Shown here piece by piece: positions 37,665 through 46,181 of a stretch of 64,000 nt of DNA. Source of the stretch: Svornostia abyssi (GTDB lineage: Bacteria; Actinomycetota; Thermoleophilia; Solirubrobacterales; Solirubrobacteraceae); NCBI GenBank assembly GCA_024666565.1, contig CP088295.1, forward strand, positions 1 to 64,000. The letters are read 5' to 3'. Position 1 is the stretch's first letter; each line of letters begins with the position of its first letter. The position numbers were made by a program, and so were the translations under genes. Under the pieces are notes generated by a model. It did no database searches and was not told where the DNA came from. It saw nothing but the letters and a program-made list of their open reading frames with translations.

Positions 37665-38624
37665 ATGACCCAGACCTCGGGACGGCTCCTCCAACTGCTG
37701 TCGCTGCTGCAGACGCGGCGCGACTGGCCGGGCGACGAACTGGCGCGGCGCCTGGAGGTCTCGGGGCGCACGATCCGCCGGGACGTCGAGCGGCTGCGTC
37801 AGCTCGGGTACCCCGTGCAGGCAACGACCGGCCCGGAAGGCGGCTACCGCCTCGAAGCGGGCACCGCGATGCCGCCGCTCCTGCTCGACGACGACGAGGC
37901 CGTGGCGATCGCCGTCGGATTGCGCACCGCCGCGGGCGCATCCGTGGACGGCATCGAGGAGACGTCGATCCGGGCGCTCGTGAAGCTCGAGCAGGTCCTC
38001 CCCACGCACCTGCGCCGTCGCGTCACCGCGCTGAACGAGGCGACGGCGACGCTGCCGCCGTCCTCGAGCGGGCCGCTCGTCGACCCCGAGGCGCTCACCG
38101 TTATCGCCGGCGCGTGCCGCGATCACGAATGCCTGCGCTTCGCCTACCGCGCGAAGGACGGCGTCGAGTCACGGCGCCTGGTCGAACCGCACAGCCTCGT
38201 GAACATCGGCCAGCGGTGGTACTTCGTCGCGTGGGACTGCGACCGCGACGCGTGGCGCACCTTCCGCATGGACCGCCTGGAGCGCCCCTTGCCAGCGGGC
38301 CGCCGCTTCACACCGAAGACCCTGCCCGGCGGCGACCCCGCGGCGTTCGTCTCGAAGAACCTGTCGGGGTTCGCCCCACGGCACGAGGCGCGCGTGACCC
38401 TGAAGGCCTCGGCGGGCGAGGTCGCACTGCGGAGCCCGTGGGCCGGGCCGCACGTCGAGCCGATCGACGCGGTGAGCTGCGAGTACCGCACGAGCGACTC
38501 CTCGATCGAATGGCTCGCCCTGCGCCTCGCGATGATCGGCGTGGACTTCGAGGTGCACGAGCCGCCCGCGCTGCGCGCCGAATGCGCGCGGCTGGCCGAA
38601 CGGCTGGCGGCGGCCGGGACGTGA
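37665..38624 (+). CDS. WYL-domain transcriptional regulator, 319 aa
   Basis: HTH_11 winged helix at the N-terminus (GRLLQLLSLLQTRRDWPGDELARRLEVSGRTIRRDVERLRQLGYPV), then a WYL sensor (LRFAYRAKDGVESRRLVEPHSLVNIGQRWYFVAWDCDRDAWRTFRMDRLE) and a WCX C-terminal domain. WYL domains sense nucleotides or small ligands. It is divergent from the DrrAB exporter and coupled by GTGA to the rRNA/tRNA methylase downstream. Confidence 0.88.
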   Translation: MTQTSGRLLQLLSLLQTRRDWPGDELARRLEVSGRTIRRDVERLRQLGYPVQATTGPEGGYRLEAGTAMPPLLLDDDEAVAIAVGLRTAAGASVDGIEETSIRALVKLEQVLPTHLRRRVTALNEATATLPPSSSGPLVDPEALTVIAGACRDHECLRFAYRAKDGVESRRLVEPHSLVNIGQRWYFVAWDCDRDAWRTFRMDRLERPLPAGRRFTPKTLPGGDPAAFVSKNLSGFAPRHEARVTLKASAGEVALRSPWAGPHVEPIDAVSCEYRTSDSSIEWLALRLAMIGVDFEVHEPPALRAECARLAERLAAAGT

Positions 38625-39322
38625 GCGTCCGGCGCGACCCGGACCGAGCGGTCCTGGAGGGATTCCATGCCGTCAAGCACGCGCTGCGGTTCGGGGCGGA
38701 GGTCGAGCGCATGGTCTGCGCGGACCGGACGACGGTGCAGGAGCTTGCCGACATGCTGGCGCCGGACGTCGCCGGCGCAATGGCACAGGCGGAAGAGATC
38801 GGTGACGCCGCCATCCTGGAGATGACGGCGATGCCGCCCGCGGGTGGGATCGTCGCGGTCGCGCGGCGTCCCGCGGTGGCGCTCGACGTGCTGCTGGCCG
38901 ACCCGTCGCCGCGGCCGATCGTGCTGCTCGAAGCGCCGCGGCGGCTGGGGAACATCGGCGCGTGCGTGCGCGTGGCCGCGGCGGCCGACGCGGCGGGGGT
39001 GCTGACCACGGGCGTGAGCGACCCGTGGCACCCGGACGCGCTGCGCGGATCGGCCGGGCTGCACTTCGCGCTGCCGGTGGCGCGAGTGGAGGACGACGTG
39101 TCGTTCGGTGACCGCCCGCTCGTGGCGCTCGCGACGGGCGGCACGCCGCTGGGCCCCGGCGTAGTGCCGCCCCGCGCGGTGCTCGCGTTCGGCACCGAGC
39201 GGCACGGCCTGTCCGACGCCCTCCTCGCGCGCGCGGACGCGCGAGTGGAGATCCCGATGCGCGAAGGCGTGTCCTCACTGAACCTGGCGACCGCGGTGGC
39301 GGTCACCCTCTATTCGCCCTGA
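38621..39322 (+). CDS. SpoU/TrmH-family RNA 2'-O-methyltransferase, 233 aa
   Basis: GTG 38621 overlaps the WYL stop. SPOUT motifs are intact: motif 1 NIGACVRVAAAADA, motif 2 LAFGTERHGLS, motif 3 IPMREGVSSLNLATAVAVTLY (the trefoil knot). A short N-terminal substrate-binding part (LEGFHAVKHALRFGAEVERMV) resembles RlmB/TsnR. It would methylate a ribose in rRNA or tRNA; the exact site is not evident. A strong hairpin follows directly. Confidence 0.85.
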   Translation: MSVRRDPDRAVLEGFHAVKHALRFGAEVERMVCADRTTVQELADMLAPDVAGAMAQAEEIGDAAILEMTAMPPAGGIVAVARRPAVALDVLLADPSPRPIVLLEAPRRLGNIGACVRVAAAADAAGVLTTGVSDPWHPDALRGSAGLHFALPVARVEDDVSFGDRPLVALATGGTPLGPGVVPPRAVLAFGTERHGLSDALLARADARVEIPMREGVSSLNLATAVAVTLYSP

Positions 39323-39351
39323 CGAAAGGCCCGCCCTGCGGGCTTTTCGTC
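39321..39351 (+). terminator. Rho-independent-type terminator after the SpoU gene
   Basis: 14-bp arms GACGAAAGGCCCGC / GCGGGCTTTTCGTC with one mismatch and a CCT loop, beginning at the SpoU stop codon. The right arm carries four T. It is among the strongest terminators in the window. Confidence 0.75.
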
Positions 39352-39403
39352 GGCAAGAACGGTTCGAACCCGTGGGCGCCCGGCCGCTACCGTGCCGCGC
39401 GCC

Positions 39404-39949
39404 ATGTCCACCACCGCCGTCATCGCTCGCGCCCACGCCGACCTCGACGCCGGCCGCGCCTGGAAGGCCCGTGACCGCCTCCAGGGCGCACTCGCCAACG
39501 CGCCGCACGACCAGGCCGTCCTCGCCCTGCTCGGGGACGTCGCGTGGGCGATGAACGACCTGCCCGCCGCGGGCGCCGCCTGGTGGCTGACCGACCGCAC
39601 AGGGCAAGACGTCGACGCTGCGTGCTCCGCGCTCTCCGAGCGTGCGGGCCACAACCCCGGACAGCTGCTGCGGATGATCAAGCCGCAGCCGCCCGTCACC
39701 GAGTACCCGGACGCAGTGGTCGAACGGGTGCGGGGGCTCGTCGGTGACACGCACCCGCGGGACCGCCACCGGTGGCTGTTCGAGGACCGTCCGCCGCGGC
39801 AGCCCGCAGGGAATCCGGAGGACTGGGGCGACCGGCTGCGCGACCACGTCGCCGGCCTGGCCATCGTGACCGTCGTTTTCGGCCCGTGGTTCGTCGGCGT
39901 CGCCGCGCTCGCAGCGGGGGCGCTCTGGCTCGTCGGCGTTCTCCGCTGA
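39404..39949 (+). CDS. DUF6584 family protein, 181 aa
   Basis: TPR-like N-terminal part (VIARAHADLDAGRAWKARDRLQGALANAPHDQAVLALLGDVAWAMNDLPAAGAAWWL) and a C-terminal hydrophobic segment (LRDHVAGLAIVTVVFGPWFVGVAALAAGALWLVGVL) that should cross the membrane once or twice. This matches DUF6584 of actinobacteria, function unknown. A TACCGT box lies 10 nt before the ATG, so its leader is only a few bases. Confidence 0.75.
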   Translation: MSTTAVIARAHADLDAGRAWKARDRLQGALANAPHDQAVLALLGDVAWAMNDLPAAGAAWWLTDRTGQDVDAACSALSERAGHNPGQLLRMIKPQPPVTEYPDAVVERVRGLVGDTHPRDRHRWLFEDRPPRQPAGNPEDWGDRLRDHVAGLAIVTVVFGPWFVGVAALAAGALWLVGVLR

Positions 39950-39956
39950 GTAGGCG

Positions 39957-40604
39957 CTACAGCTCGAGCATCACGACCGGCCGCTCGCGCAGCTCGTACG
40001 CCTCATCCACCGCCGCCGCGTTCACGAGCTGGGTGGGACCGAATTCCCACGCCCCGCGCCCCTCGTGGATGTGGCCAAACACGCACGCCCGGGGCGCAAC
40101 CCGCTCGAGCAGCTCCACCTCGACCGCGCTGCCCACATGCTCTCCGCCGACCACCTGATCGCCGTACCCGCGCGGGGGGCCGTGGATGAGCAGCACGTCG
40201 GCGTCGTCGGGCACCTTCGCGTAGAGCTTCGCGAGGAACCCCTCGCTGTCGGCGCGCGGCGCGTTGAACGCCCAGTCGAAGAACCACGGCGTCCACGGCG
40301 AGCCCCACACCTTCAGCCCGCACCCGAGCGTCTCGGCGTGGTCCTGCAGATAGACCCACGGGAGGTCGGCGGGGAGCAGCCCCGGCGCGCGCTCGAAGAC
40401 GAAGTCGTGGTTGCCCGCGATGCCGACGATCTCCTCGGCCGGGAGCCGTTCCAGCCACGCCCGGAAGGGGCCGTCCAGCCACTCGGCCTGGGCGTGCAGC
40501 TCGTGGTCGGCGACCGGGCAGAGGTCGCCTGCGAGGAGCAGCACGTCGCAGGCCGGGACGTCGGGCAGGAAGCCGTGAAGGTCGGCGAGACAGGCGACGC
40601 GCAC
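39957..40604 (-). CDS. Calcineurin-like metallophosphoesterase, 215 aa
   Basis: Binuclear metal phosphoesterase: ACLADLHGFLP (DxH), LLLAGDLCPV (GD), IVGIAGNHDFV (GNHD), VLLIHGPPRGYGD (H) and CVFGHIHEGRG (GHxH). It resembles the 239AB/brain-type metallophosphatase group. GTG 40604 is preferred over GTG 40613 because it lies exactly 7 nt after the minus-strand TACCGT box. It probably hydrolyses a nucleotide-type phosphodiester; the substrate is unknown. Confidence 0.87.
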   Translation of the reverse strand: MRVACLADLHGFLPDVPACDVLLLAGDLCPVADHELHAQAEWLDGPFRAWLERLPAEEIVGIAGNHDFVFERAPGLLPADLPWVYLQDHAETLGCGLKVWGSPWTPWFFDWAFNAPRADSEGFLAKLYAKVPDDADVLLIHGPPRGYGDQVVGGEHVGSAVEVELLERVAPRACVFGHIHEGRGAWEFGPTQLVNAAAVDEAYELRERPVVMLEL

Positions 40605-40610
40605 GGAGGC

Positions 40611-40622
40611 CACGGTACCGTG
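40611..40622. promoter_or_regulatory. Palindromic bidirectional leaderless promoter core CACGGTACCGTG
   Basis: A perfect 12-bp palindrome that contains TACCGT on both strands. On the + strand TACCGT is 7 nt before ATG 40629; on the - strand it is 7 nt before GTG 40604. One sequence thus supplies the -10 box of two divergent leaderless genes, which presumably compete for polymerase. Confidence 0.55.
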
Positions 40623-40628
40623 GGGCGG

Positions 40629-41521
40629 ATGAAGGTCGCCACCCACGACGGCAGTTTCCACGCCGACGACGTCTTCGCCATCGCCGTGCTGCGCCTGCGC
40701 ACGCCCGACCTGGAGATCGTCCGCACGCGCGACACCGACGTGATCGCGGCGTGCGACGCGCGCGTCGACGTCGGGCTGCACTCCGACCCGGCGACCGGTG
40801 ATTTCGACCACCACCAGAAGGGCGGCGCGGGGGGCTCGCGAGAACGGGATCCCGTACGCGTCGTTCGGGCTCGTCTGGCGCGCGTACGGCGCCGAGGTGT
40901 GCGGTGGCAACGCGCAGGTCGCCCGGCGAGGTGGACGGCTACCTCGTGCAGGGCATCGATGCGCTGGACTGCGGCGTCACGCTCACGCAGTCGCTCATCG
41001 GCGACGTCCGGCCCATGACGATCAGCGACCTCATCGGCGCGATGAACCCCGCCTGGGACGAGGAGCTCTCACCCGCCGAGCAGGACGTGCGGTTCGCCGA
41101 CGCGGTCACCCGCGCGGAGGGGGTCATCGAGCGGGCAATCTCGACGGCCGCCGCCCGCGCCCGCGCGCACGAGCTCGTCCGGGAGGCCATGGAGCGCGCC
41201 GACGACCCGCGGCTGATCGAACTGGACCGCAAGATGCCGTGGCACGAGCCCGTCGTGAAGGGCGCGCCCGAGGCGCTCTACGTCATCTACCCCAAGAGCG
41301 ACGGGTGGGGCCTGCAGGCCGTCCCCGTGGAGCTCGGCGCGTTCGGCAACCGGCGCGACCTCCCCGAGGCGTGGGCCGGCCTGAACGGCGCCGACCTCGC
41401 CGCGGTCACCGGCGTGGCCGACGCGATCTTCTGCCACGGCAAGCGGTTCATGGCCGCCGCCGAGAGCCGCGAGGGCGTGCTCGCGCTCGCCCGGCTGGCC
41501 CTCGACGGCAGCAGTGCCTAG
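40629..41521 (+). CDS. MYG1-family metal-dependent hydrolase (two apparent frameshifts), about 297 aa
   Basis: MYG1/GAMM1 (DHH-like) exonuclease family: ATHDGSFHADDVFAIAVLRL at the N-terminus, IVRTRD, then DPATGDFDHHQKGG with the DHH motif and YASFGLVWRAYG. The frame breaks in six G at 40829-40834 (five gives GGAGARENGIPYASF) and at GCCCGGC 40921-40927 (GCCGGC gives AQVAGEVDGYLVQGIDALD). Both flanks match the family, so the gene is probably intact. Its stop shares CTAG with the convergent ligase gene. Confidence 0.82.
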
Positions 41522-43092
41522 GAGACCTGCCGCTCCCGGCCTTCCCAGTGCGGCTGGCGCAGCTCGCGCTTGAGCAGCTTGCCCGCGCCGGACTTCGGCA
41601 GCGGCTCGGCGTGGAACTCGATCGAGCGCGGGAGCTTGTACCCGGCGATGAGCGGACGGCAGTGGTCGATGAGCTCGGCCTCCTCCGCCGTCTGCTCGGG
41701 CTTGAGCACCACGGCGGCGTGCACGCGCTCACCCCACTGCTCGTCGGGCACCCCGAAGACGGCGCATTCCAGCACGGCAGCGTGCTGGTAGAGCGCGTTC
41801 TCGACCTCGGTCGAGTACACGTTCTCGCCGCCCGAGATGATCATGTCCTTCACCCGGTCGACGATGAACAGGTACCCGCCTGCGTCCTGGTACGCCGCGT
41901 CGCCCGAGTGGTACCAGCCGTCGGCGTCGAGCGCCGCAGCGGTCTCCTCCTCGCGGTGGAAGTACCCCGCCATGACGTTCGGGCCGCGCACCCAGATCTC
42001 GCCGGGCTCCCCGAGGTCCGCCAGGCTGCCGTCGCCGCGCCGGACCTCCGCCTCGACCCCGACCACGGGCGTGCCCGCGGAGCGCAGCCGCGCGGCGAAC
42101 GGCTCCTCGCCCTCGAGCCCGCGCCGGTGATCCTCCGGGGACAGACACGTGACGATCGGCGCGGCCTCGGTCATGCCGTACGCCTGGATCCAGTCGCACG
42201 GGAACAGCTGCATCGCGGTGCGCAGCAGCTCCTCGGGCATCGGCGAGGCGCCGTAGAGCATCGACCGCAGGCTCGAGATGTCCGTCTGCGCGACGTCGGG
42301 ATGGTGCGCGACCATCGTCACCATCGTCGGGACGAGCAGCGCGCGCGTCACGCGGTGCTCGGCGACCGTGCGCAGCCAGAGCGCGGGGTCGAACGCCGGG
42401 ATGATGACGTGCGTGCCGCCGACCCAGGTCAGCGCGAAGACCGACGCGCCGTTGGCGAGGTGGAACATCGGCGCGGCGTGCAGGTACCGGTCGTCCGTCG
42501 CGTACTTGATCGCGATCAGCGTGTGCTTCGCGTTCGCGACCAGGTTGCGATGCGTGAGCATCACGCCCTTCGGCAGGCCCGTCGTGCCGCCCGTGTAGAA
42601 GATGCCCGCCACCGTGTCGGCGTCGAGCGGGGCGGCCGGCCCGCCGGGCGTCGCGGCCAGCTCGGTGAACGACAGGCAGCCGTCGGGCGTCTCGCCGCGG
42701 CCGGCGTAGATGAGGTGCTCGACCGTGGCGCAGGCGTCGGCGAGCGCGCGGCCCATCTCGAGGAACACGTCGTCGACCACGAGCGCACGGGCGCCGGAGT
42801 CGCCGAGGATGAACTCGAGCTCGGCGGGCGCGAGCCGCACGTTCAGGTCGTTGAGCACCCGGCCGCTGCGGGGGATCGCCAGCCAGGAGACGAGGTGCGC
42901 GGCCGAGTTCAGCGCCAGCACGCCGACGACGTCGCCCTGCTGCAGGCCGAGCCCGCCCAGTGCGGCGTCGAACCCGGCGACCCGTTCGTTCAGCTGCGCG
43001 TAGCTCCAGCGCGTGTCTCCATCGACGACCGCCTCGCGGTCGGCGAACAACCGCGCCGCACGTTCGAGTGCCGCTCCGACGTTCTCGCCCAT
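41518..43092 (-). CDS. Acyl-CoA ligase (AMP-dependent), 524 aa
   Basis: ANL enzyme of the FadD3/short-chain fatty acid ligase type: IFYTGGTTGLPKGVMLTHRN, QAYGMTEAAPIVT, DGWYHSGDAAYQDAGGYLFIVDRVKDMIISGGENVYSTEVENAL and PKSGAGKLLKRELR with the catalytic Lys. ATG 43092 follows GAGGGGTTGGAG. It lies 88 bp downstream of the methylmalonate-semialdehyde dehydrogenase gene. The substrate cannot be fixed from sequence. Confidence 0.87.
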   Translation of the reverse strand: MGENVGAALERAARLFADREAVVDGDTRWSYAQLNERVAGFDAALGGLGLQQGDVVGVLALNSAAHLVSWLAIPRSGRVLNDLNVRLAPAELEFILGDSGARALVVDDVFLEMGRALADACATVEHLIYAGRGETPDGCLSFTELAATPGGPAAPLDADTVAGIFYTGGTTGLPKGVMLTHRNLVANAKHTLIAIKYATDDRYLHAAPMFHLANGASVFALTWVGGTHVIIPAFDPALWLRTVAEHRVTRALLVPTMVTMVAHHPDVAQTDISSLRSMLYGASPMPEELLRTAMQLFPCDWIQAYGMTEAAPIVTCLSPEDHRRGLEGEEPFAARLRSAGTPVVGVEAEVRRGDGSLADLGEPGEIWVRGPNVMAGYFHREEETAAALDADGWYHSGDAAYQDAGGYLFIVDRVKDMIISGGENVYSTEVENALYQHAAVLECAVFGVPDEQWGERVHAAVVLKPEQTAEEAELIDHCRPLIAGYKLPRSIEFHAEPLPKSGAGKLLKRELRQPHWEGRERQVS

Positions 43093-43180
43093 CTCCAACC
43101 CCTCGTTCCCGTGAGTTCTCCCCCCGGGGCAGACTGTATGGGACGAGTGACCCGCGCCGCACGGGTTGCGGGCGGCGCCG

Positions 43181-44683
43181 TCACTCCACGAAGAACTTGC
43201 CGACCTCACCCTCGCTGAACCACCGCGAGGTCACCGTCTTCTTCTTCGTGAAGAACTCCACCCCGTCGCGGCCGTGCGCGTGCAGGTCACCGAGGAACGA
43301 GTCCTTCCAGCCGCTGAACGGGAAGAACGCCACGGGCGCCGCGACGCCGACGTTGATGCCGACCATCCCGACCTCGACGTCCACGCGGTAGCGCCGGGCC
43401 GCCGCGCCGTTCTCGGTGAAGATCGACGTGCCGTTGCCGTAGCGCGACCCGTTGACGAACGCGATCGCGTCGTCGAGCGTCTCGACCTCCACGACACTGA
43501 GGACGGGGCCGAAGATCTCCTCCTGCGCGGCGTCGCTCTTCGGGTCGACGCCCTCGAGGATCGTCGGGCCGACGTACGCGCCGCCGTCCGGGACCCCGGC
43601 GGGTGACCGGCCGTCGACGGCGAGCGTCGCGCCCGCGGCGAGCGCGTCCTCGATGCAGCCCAGGATCCGGTCGCAGGCAGCCGGACTGATGACCGGGCCG
43701 ACGTCGGTCGCCGGGTCCGCCCCGTCGCCGACCTTCAGCGCCTCGGTTCGCGTGACGAGCTCGGGCTTGAGCTTCGACCACGCGTCGCCGACCGCGACGA
43801 TGACCGAGCCTGCCATGCACCGCTGGCCGGCCGCGCCGAACCCGCTGGCGATGATGTTGCTCGCCGTCTGGTCGATGACCGCGTCGGGCATGACGACCAT
43901 GGAGTTCTTCGCGCCGCCGAGCGCCTGCACGCGCTTGCCGTTCGCGCTCGCCCGCTCGTAGATGTACTTCGCGACCGACGCCGAGCCGACGAACGAGACC
44001 GCATCGATCCCCGGCGAATCGAGGATGCCGTTGACGACGTCCTTGCCGCCGAGCACGAGGTTCACCACGCCGTCGGGGATCCCCGCCTCCTTGATGAGCC
44101 CCATGACGAGCTCCATCGTCAGCGGGTCCTGCTCGGAGGGCTTGAGCACGAACGTGTTGCCGCACCCGATCGCGAACGGCAGGAACCACATCGGGACCAT
44201 CGCGGGGAAGTTGAACGGCGTGATCGCCGCGCAGACGCCGACGGGCTGGCGGATCGTCTCAGCGTCGACGTTCGTGGCGATGCCCTCGAGGATCTGGCCC
44301 TGCATCGTCTGCGGCAGGGCGGTCGCGGCCTCGACCATCTCGATGCCCCGGGCCACCTCCGCGCGCGCGTCGGGCAGAGTCTTGCCCATCTCGCGCGTGA
44401 CCATCTGCGCGAGCTCGTCGGCGTGCGCATCCATGAGCGCACGCAGGCGGAAGAGATGATGGGCGCGCTTGATGACGGAGGTCGCGCGCCAGCCGGGCAG
44501 CGCGGCGCGGGCGGCGGCGACGGCGCGCTCGACGTCGGCGGCGCCCGAGAGCGGCACGCGGGCGAGGGACTCGCCGGTGGCGGGGTTCGTGACGTCGAGC
44601 AGCTCGGCGCCGGCGGCGTCGACCCACTCGCCGCCGATGAGGTTGCGCAGGACGCGGGGCGTCGCGGGGGCGGTGGCTTCCAT
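43181..44683 (-). CDS. mmsA: CoA-acylating methylmalonate-semialdehyde dehydrogenase, 500 aa
   Basis: Converts (methyl)malonate semialdehyde plus CoA and NAD+ to propionyl-/acetyl-CoA in valine and inositol breakdown. Family-specific segments: FNFPAMVPMWFLPFAIGCGN, FVGSASVAKYIYERA, catalytic Cys in GQRCMAGS, and the C-terminal FPFSGWKDSFLGDLHAHGRDG with KKKTVTSRW. Length is normal. ATG 44683 is 10 nt after a minus-strand TACCGT. The product, propionyl-CoA, links it loosely to the CoA-ester genes elsewhere in the window. Confidence 0.9.
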   Translation of the reverse strand: MEATAPATPRVLRNLIGGEWVDAAGAELLDVTNPATGESLARVPLSGAADVERAVAAARAALPGWRATSVIKRAHHLFRLRALMDAHADELAQMVTREMGKTLPDARAEVARGIEMVEAATALPQTMQGQILEGIATNVDAETIRQPVGVCAAITPFNFPAMVPMWFLPFAIGCGNTFVLKPSEQDPLTMELVMGLIKEAGIPDGVVNLVLGGKDVVNGILDSPGIDAVSFVGSASVAKYIYERASANGKRVQALGGAKNSMVVMPDAVIDQTASNIIASGFGAAGQRCMAGSVIVAVGDAWSKLKPELVTRTEALKVGDGADPATDVGPVISPAACDRILGCIEDALAAGATLAVDGRSPAGVPDGGAYVGPTILEGVDPKSDAAQEEIFGPVLSVVEVETLDDAIAFVNGSRYGNGTSIFTENGAAARRYRVDVEVGMVGINVGVAAPVAFFPFSGWKDSFLGDLHAHGRDGVEFFTKKKTVTSRWFSEGEVGKFFVE

Positions 44684-44713
44684 GACCTCATCCACGGTAC
44701 GCCACACCTTGCC

Positions 44714-44737
44714 CTATGACAGTCGTCATAGTACGGT
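44714..44737 (+). promoter_or_regulatory. Palindrome CTATGAC-N4-GTCATAG abutting -10 box TACGGT
   Basis: Perfect 7-bp arms (44714-44731) are followed directly by TACGGT at 44732-44737, which is 7 nt before ATG 44745. The palindrome thus fills the spacer upstream of a leaderless -10 box and lies between the divergent mmsA and alcohol dehydrogenase genes. It is a likely repressor site for one or both. Confidence 0.55.
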
Positions 44738-44744
44738 CCCGCGC

Positions 44745-45776
44745 ATGGAGCAGCTCACCCGCCCCGCCCCCGGCGTCCTGGAGTGGCGCGACGTCCCGGA
44801 GCCCGACCTGCAGGGACCGCTGGAAGCGCTCGTCCGCCCGCTCGTCGTCGCGACCTGCGACCTCGACCACCCGATCGCCACCGGCGCCACCCCCATCCCC
44901 GATGACGTGGCGATGGGCCACGAGGGGATCGCGGAGGTCGTCGCGGTCGGGGACGGCGTGCAGTCCGTGCAGCCCGGCGACCGCGTGGTCATCGCCTTCC
45001 AGATCTCGTGCGGCACGTGCGACCGCTGCCGCCGCGGCCTGACCGGCAGCTGCCAGCGCGTGCGCCCGGGCGCGATGTACGGCTTCGGCGCCCTCGGCGG
45101 GCCGGAGTTCGGCGGGTTCCTCAGCGACCTCGTGCGCGTGCCGTACGCCGACGCGATGCTCGTCGCGCTGCCGCCGGACCTCGACCCGATCGCGGTCGCC
45201 AGCGCGTCCGACAACCTGCCCGACGCGTGGCGGTGCGTCGCCCCGCAGCTTCGCGAGGACCCGAACGCCGACGTGCTCGTCCTCGGCGGCCCGGCCCGGT
45301 CGATCGGCCTGTACGCCGCGGGGATCGCGGTCGCGCTGGGCGCGCGGCGCGTGCGCTACGCCGACGACGACCCCGGTCGCCTGGCCACGGCGTCGGACCT
45401 CGGCGCCGAACCGGTCGAGTTCGACCGCGAGGAGACGAAGAAGCTCAAGCCGCGCGCCGGCATCGTCGTGGACGCGGGCGCCAGCGGTGCGTCACTGCGG
45501 TGCGCATGCCGCTCGGTCGCGCCCGGCGGGCACTGCACGCACGTCGGCGTCATCTACGAACTCGAGACGCCGCTGCCGATCCTCGAGATGTACTCGACCG
45601 GCGTCACGCTGCACACCGGCCGCGCGATGGCCCGCCCGCTCATCGACCCGGTGCTCGGGCTCGTCGGCACCGGCCGGTTCCACCCCGAGATCGTCACCGA
45701 CCGCGTGCTGCCCTGGCGCGACGCGCAGACCGCGCTGCTCGAGCCGCACACGAAGCTCGTCTTCACCCGGAACTGA
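44745..45776 (+). CDS. Zinc-dependent alcohol dehydrogenase (MDR), 343 aa
   Basis: Medium-chain dehydrogenase. Catalytic-zinc region ATCDLDHPIATG and GHEGIAEVVAVGDGV; structural-zinc Cys set CGTCDRCRRGLTGSC; NAD-binding fold DVLVLGGPARSIGLYAAGIAVALGARRV (GGPARS in place of GxGxxG). It is closest in layout to formaldehyde/threonine-dehydrogenase-like MDRs. It is divergent from mmsA and shares the palindromic control region. The substrate is unknown. Confidence 0.85.
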   Translation: MEQLTRPAPGVLEWRDVPEPDLQGPLEALVRPLVVATCDLDHPIATGATPIPDDVAMGHEGIAEVVAVGDGVQSVQPGDRVVIAFQISCGTCDRCRRGLTGSCQRVRPGAMYGFGALGGPEFGGFLSDLVRVPYADAMLVALPPDLDPIAVASASDNLPDAWRCVAPQLREDPNADVLVLGGPARSIGLYAAGIAVALGARRVRYADDDPGRLATASDLGAEPVEFDREETKKLKPRAGIVVDAGASGASLRCACRSVAPGGHCTHVGVIYELETPLPILEMYSTGVTLHTGRAMARPLIDPVLGLVGTGRFHPEIVTDRVLPWRDAQTALLEPHTKLVFTRN

Positions 45777-46161
45777 GCGACCCGGGGTCCGACGGCACGT
45801 CGACGGCGTGCTCGCGCAGCGCGGCCATCGGGACGATGTCGAGCGCCCGCTCGTGCGTGGAGGCCAGGACCACGAACGCCGCCGCACCGTCTTCGTGCGC
45901 ACGCAGCCAGTTGCGGGCGGTGACGCACCAGCGGTCACCGGGGTTCAGCCCGGGGAAGTCGTACATGGGCATCGGCGTCGACAGGTCGTTGCCGATGCTG
46001 CGCTGGTGGTCGAGGAACTCGGCCGTCACGACCGCGCAGATCGTGTGGCTGCCCTGGTCCTGCGGGCCGGTGCTGCAGCAACCGTCGCGGTAGAAGCCCG
46101 TCATCGGGTCGGTCCCGCACGGTTCCAGCTCACCGCCGAGGACGTTGCGCTCACCGGACAC
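45763..46161 (-). CDS. DUF2237 family protein, 132 aa
   Basis: NVLGGELEPCGTDPMTGFYRDGCCSTGPQDQGSHTICAVVTAEFLDHQRSIGNDLSTP is diagnostic of DUF2237, followed by FPGLNPGDRWCVTARNWLRAHEDGAAAFVVLASTHERAL. GTG 46161 lies 7 nt after a minus-strand GATACT box. Conserved Cys (EPCG, DGCC, RWCV) hint at metal or redox chemistry; function is unknown. Its 3' end overlaps the convergent alcohol dehydrogenase by 14 bp. Confidence 0.85.
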   Translation of the reverse strand: MSGERNVLGGELEPCGTDPMTGFYRDGCCSTGPQDQGSHTICAVVTAEFLDHQRSIGNDLSTPMPMYDFPGLNPGDRWCVTARNWLRAHEDGAAAFVVLASTHERALDIVPMAALREHAVDVPSDPGSLSSG

Positions 46162-46181
46162 GCGGCGAAGTATCGCGCGCG

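Noticed and set aside
39369..39391. GGTTCGAACCC inside a short stem, looking like a tRNA T-arm
   Set aside because: There is no matching acceptor, D or anticodon arm upstream; the preceding 60 bp are the SpoU terminator and the following gene's promoter.
40798..43218. 806-codon + strand open frame opposite the acyl-CoA ligase
   Set aside because: Only its first part (GARENGIPYASFGLVWRAYG) is real MYG1 sequence; the rest is antisense to a complete ligase with all ANL motifs.
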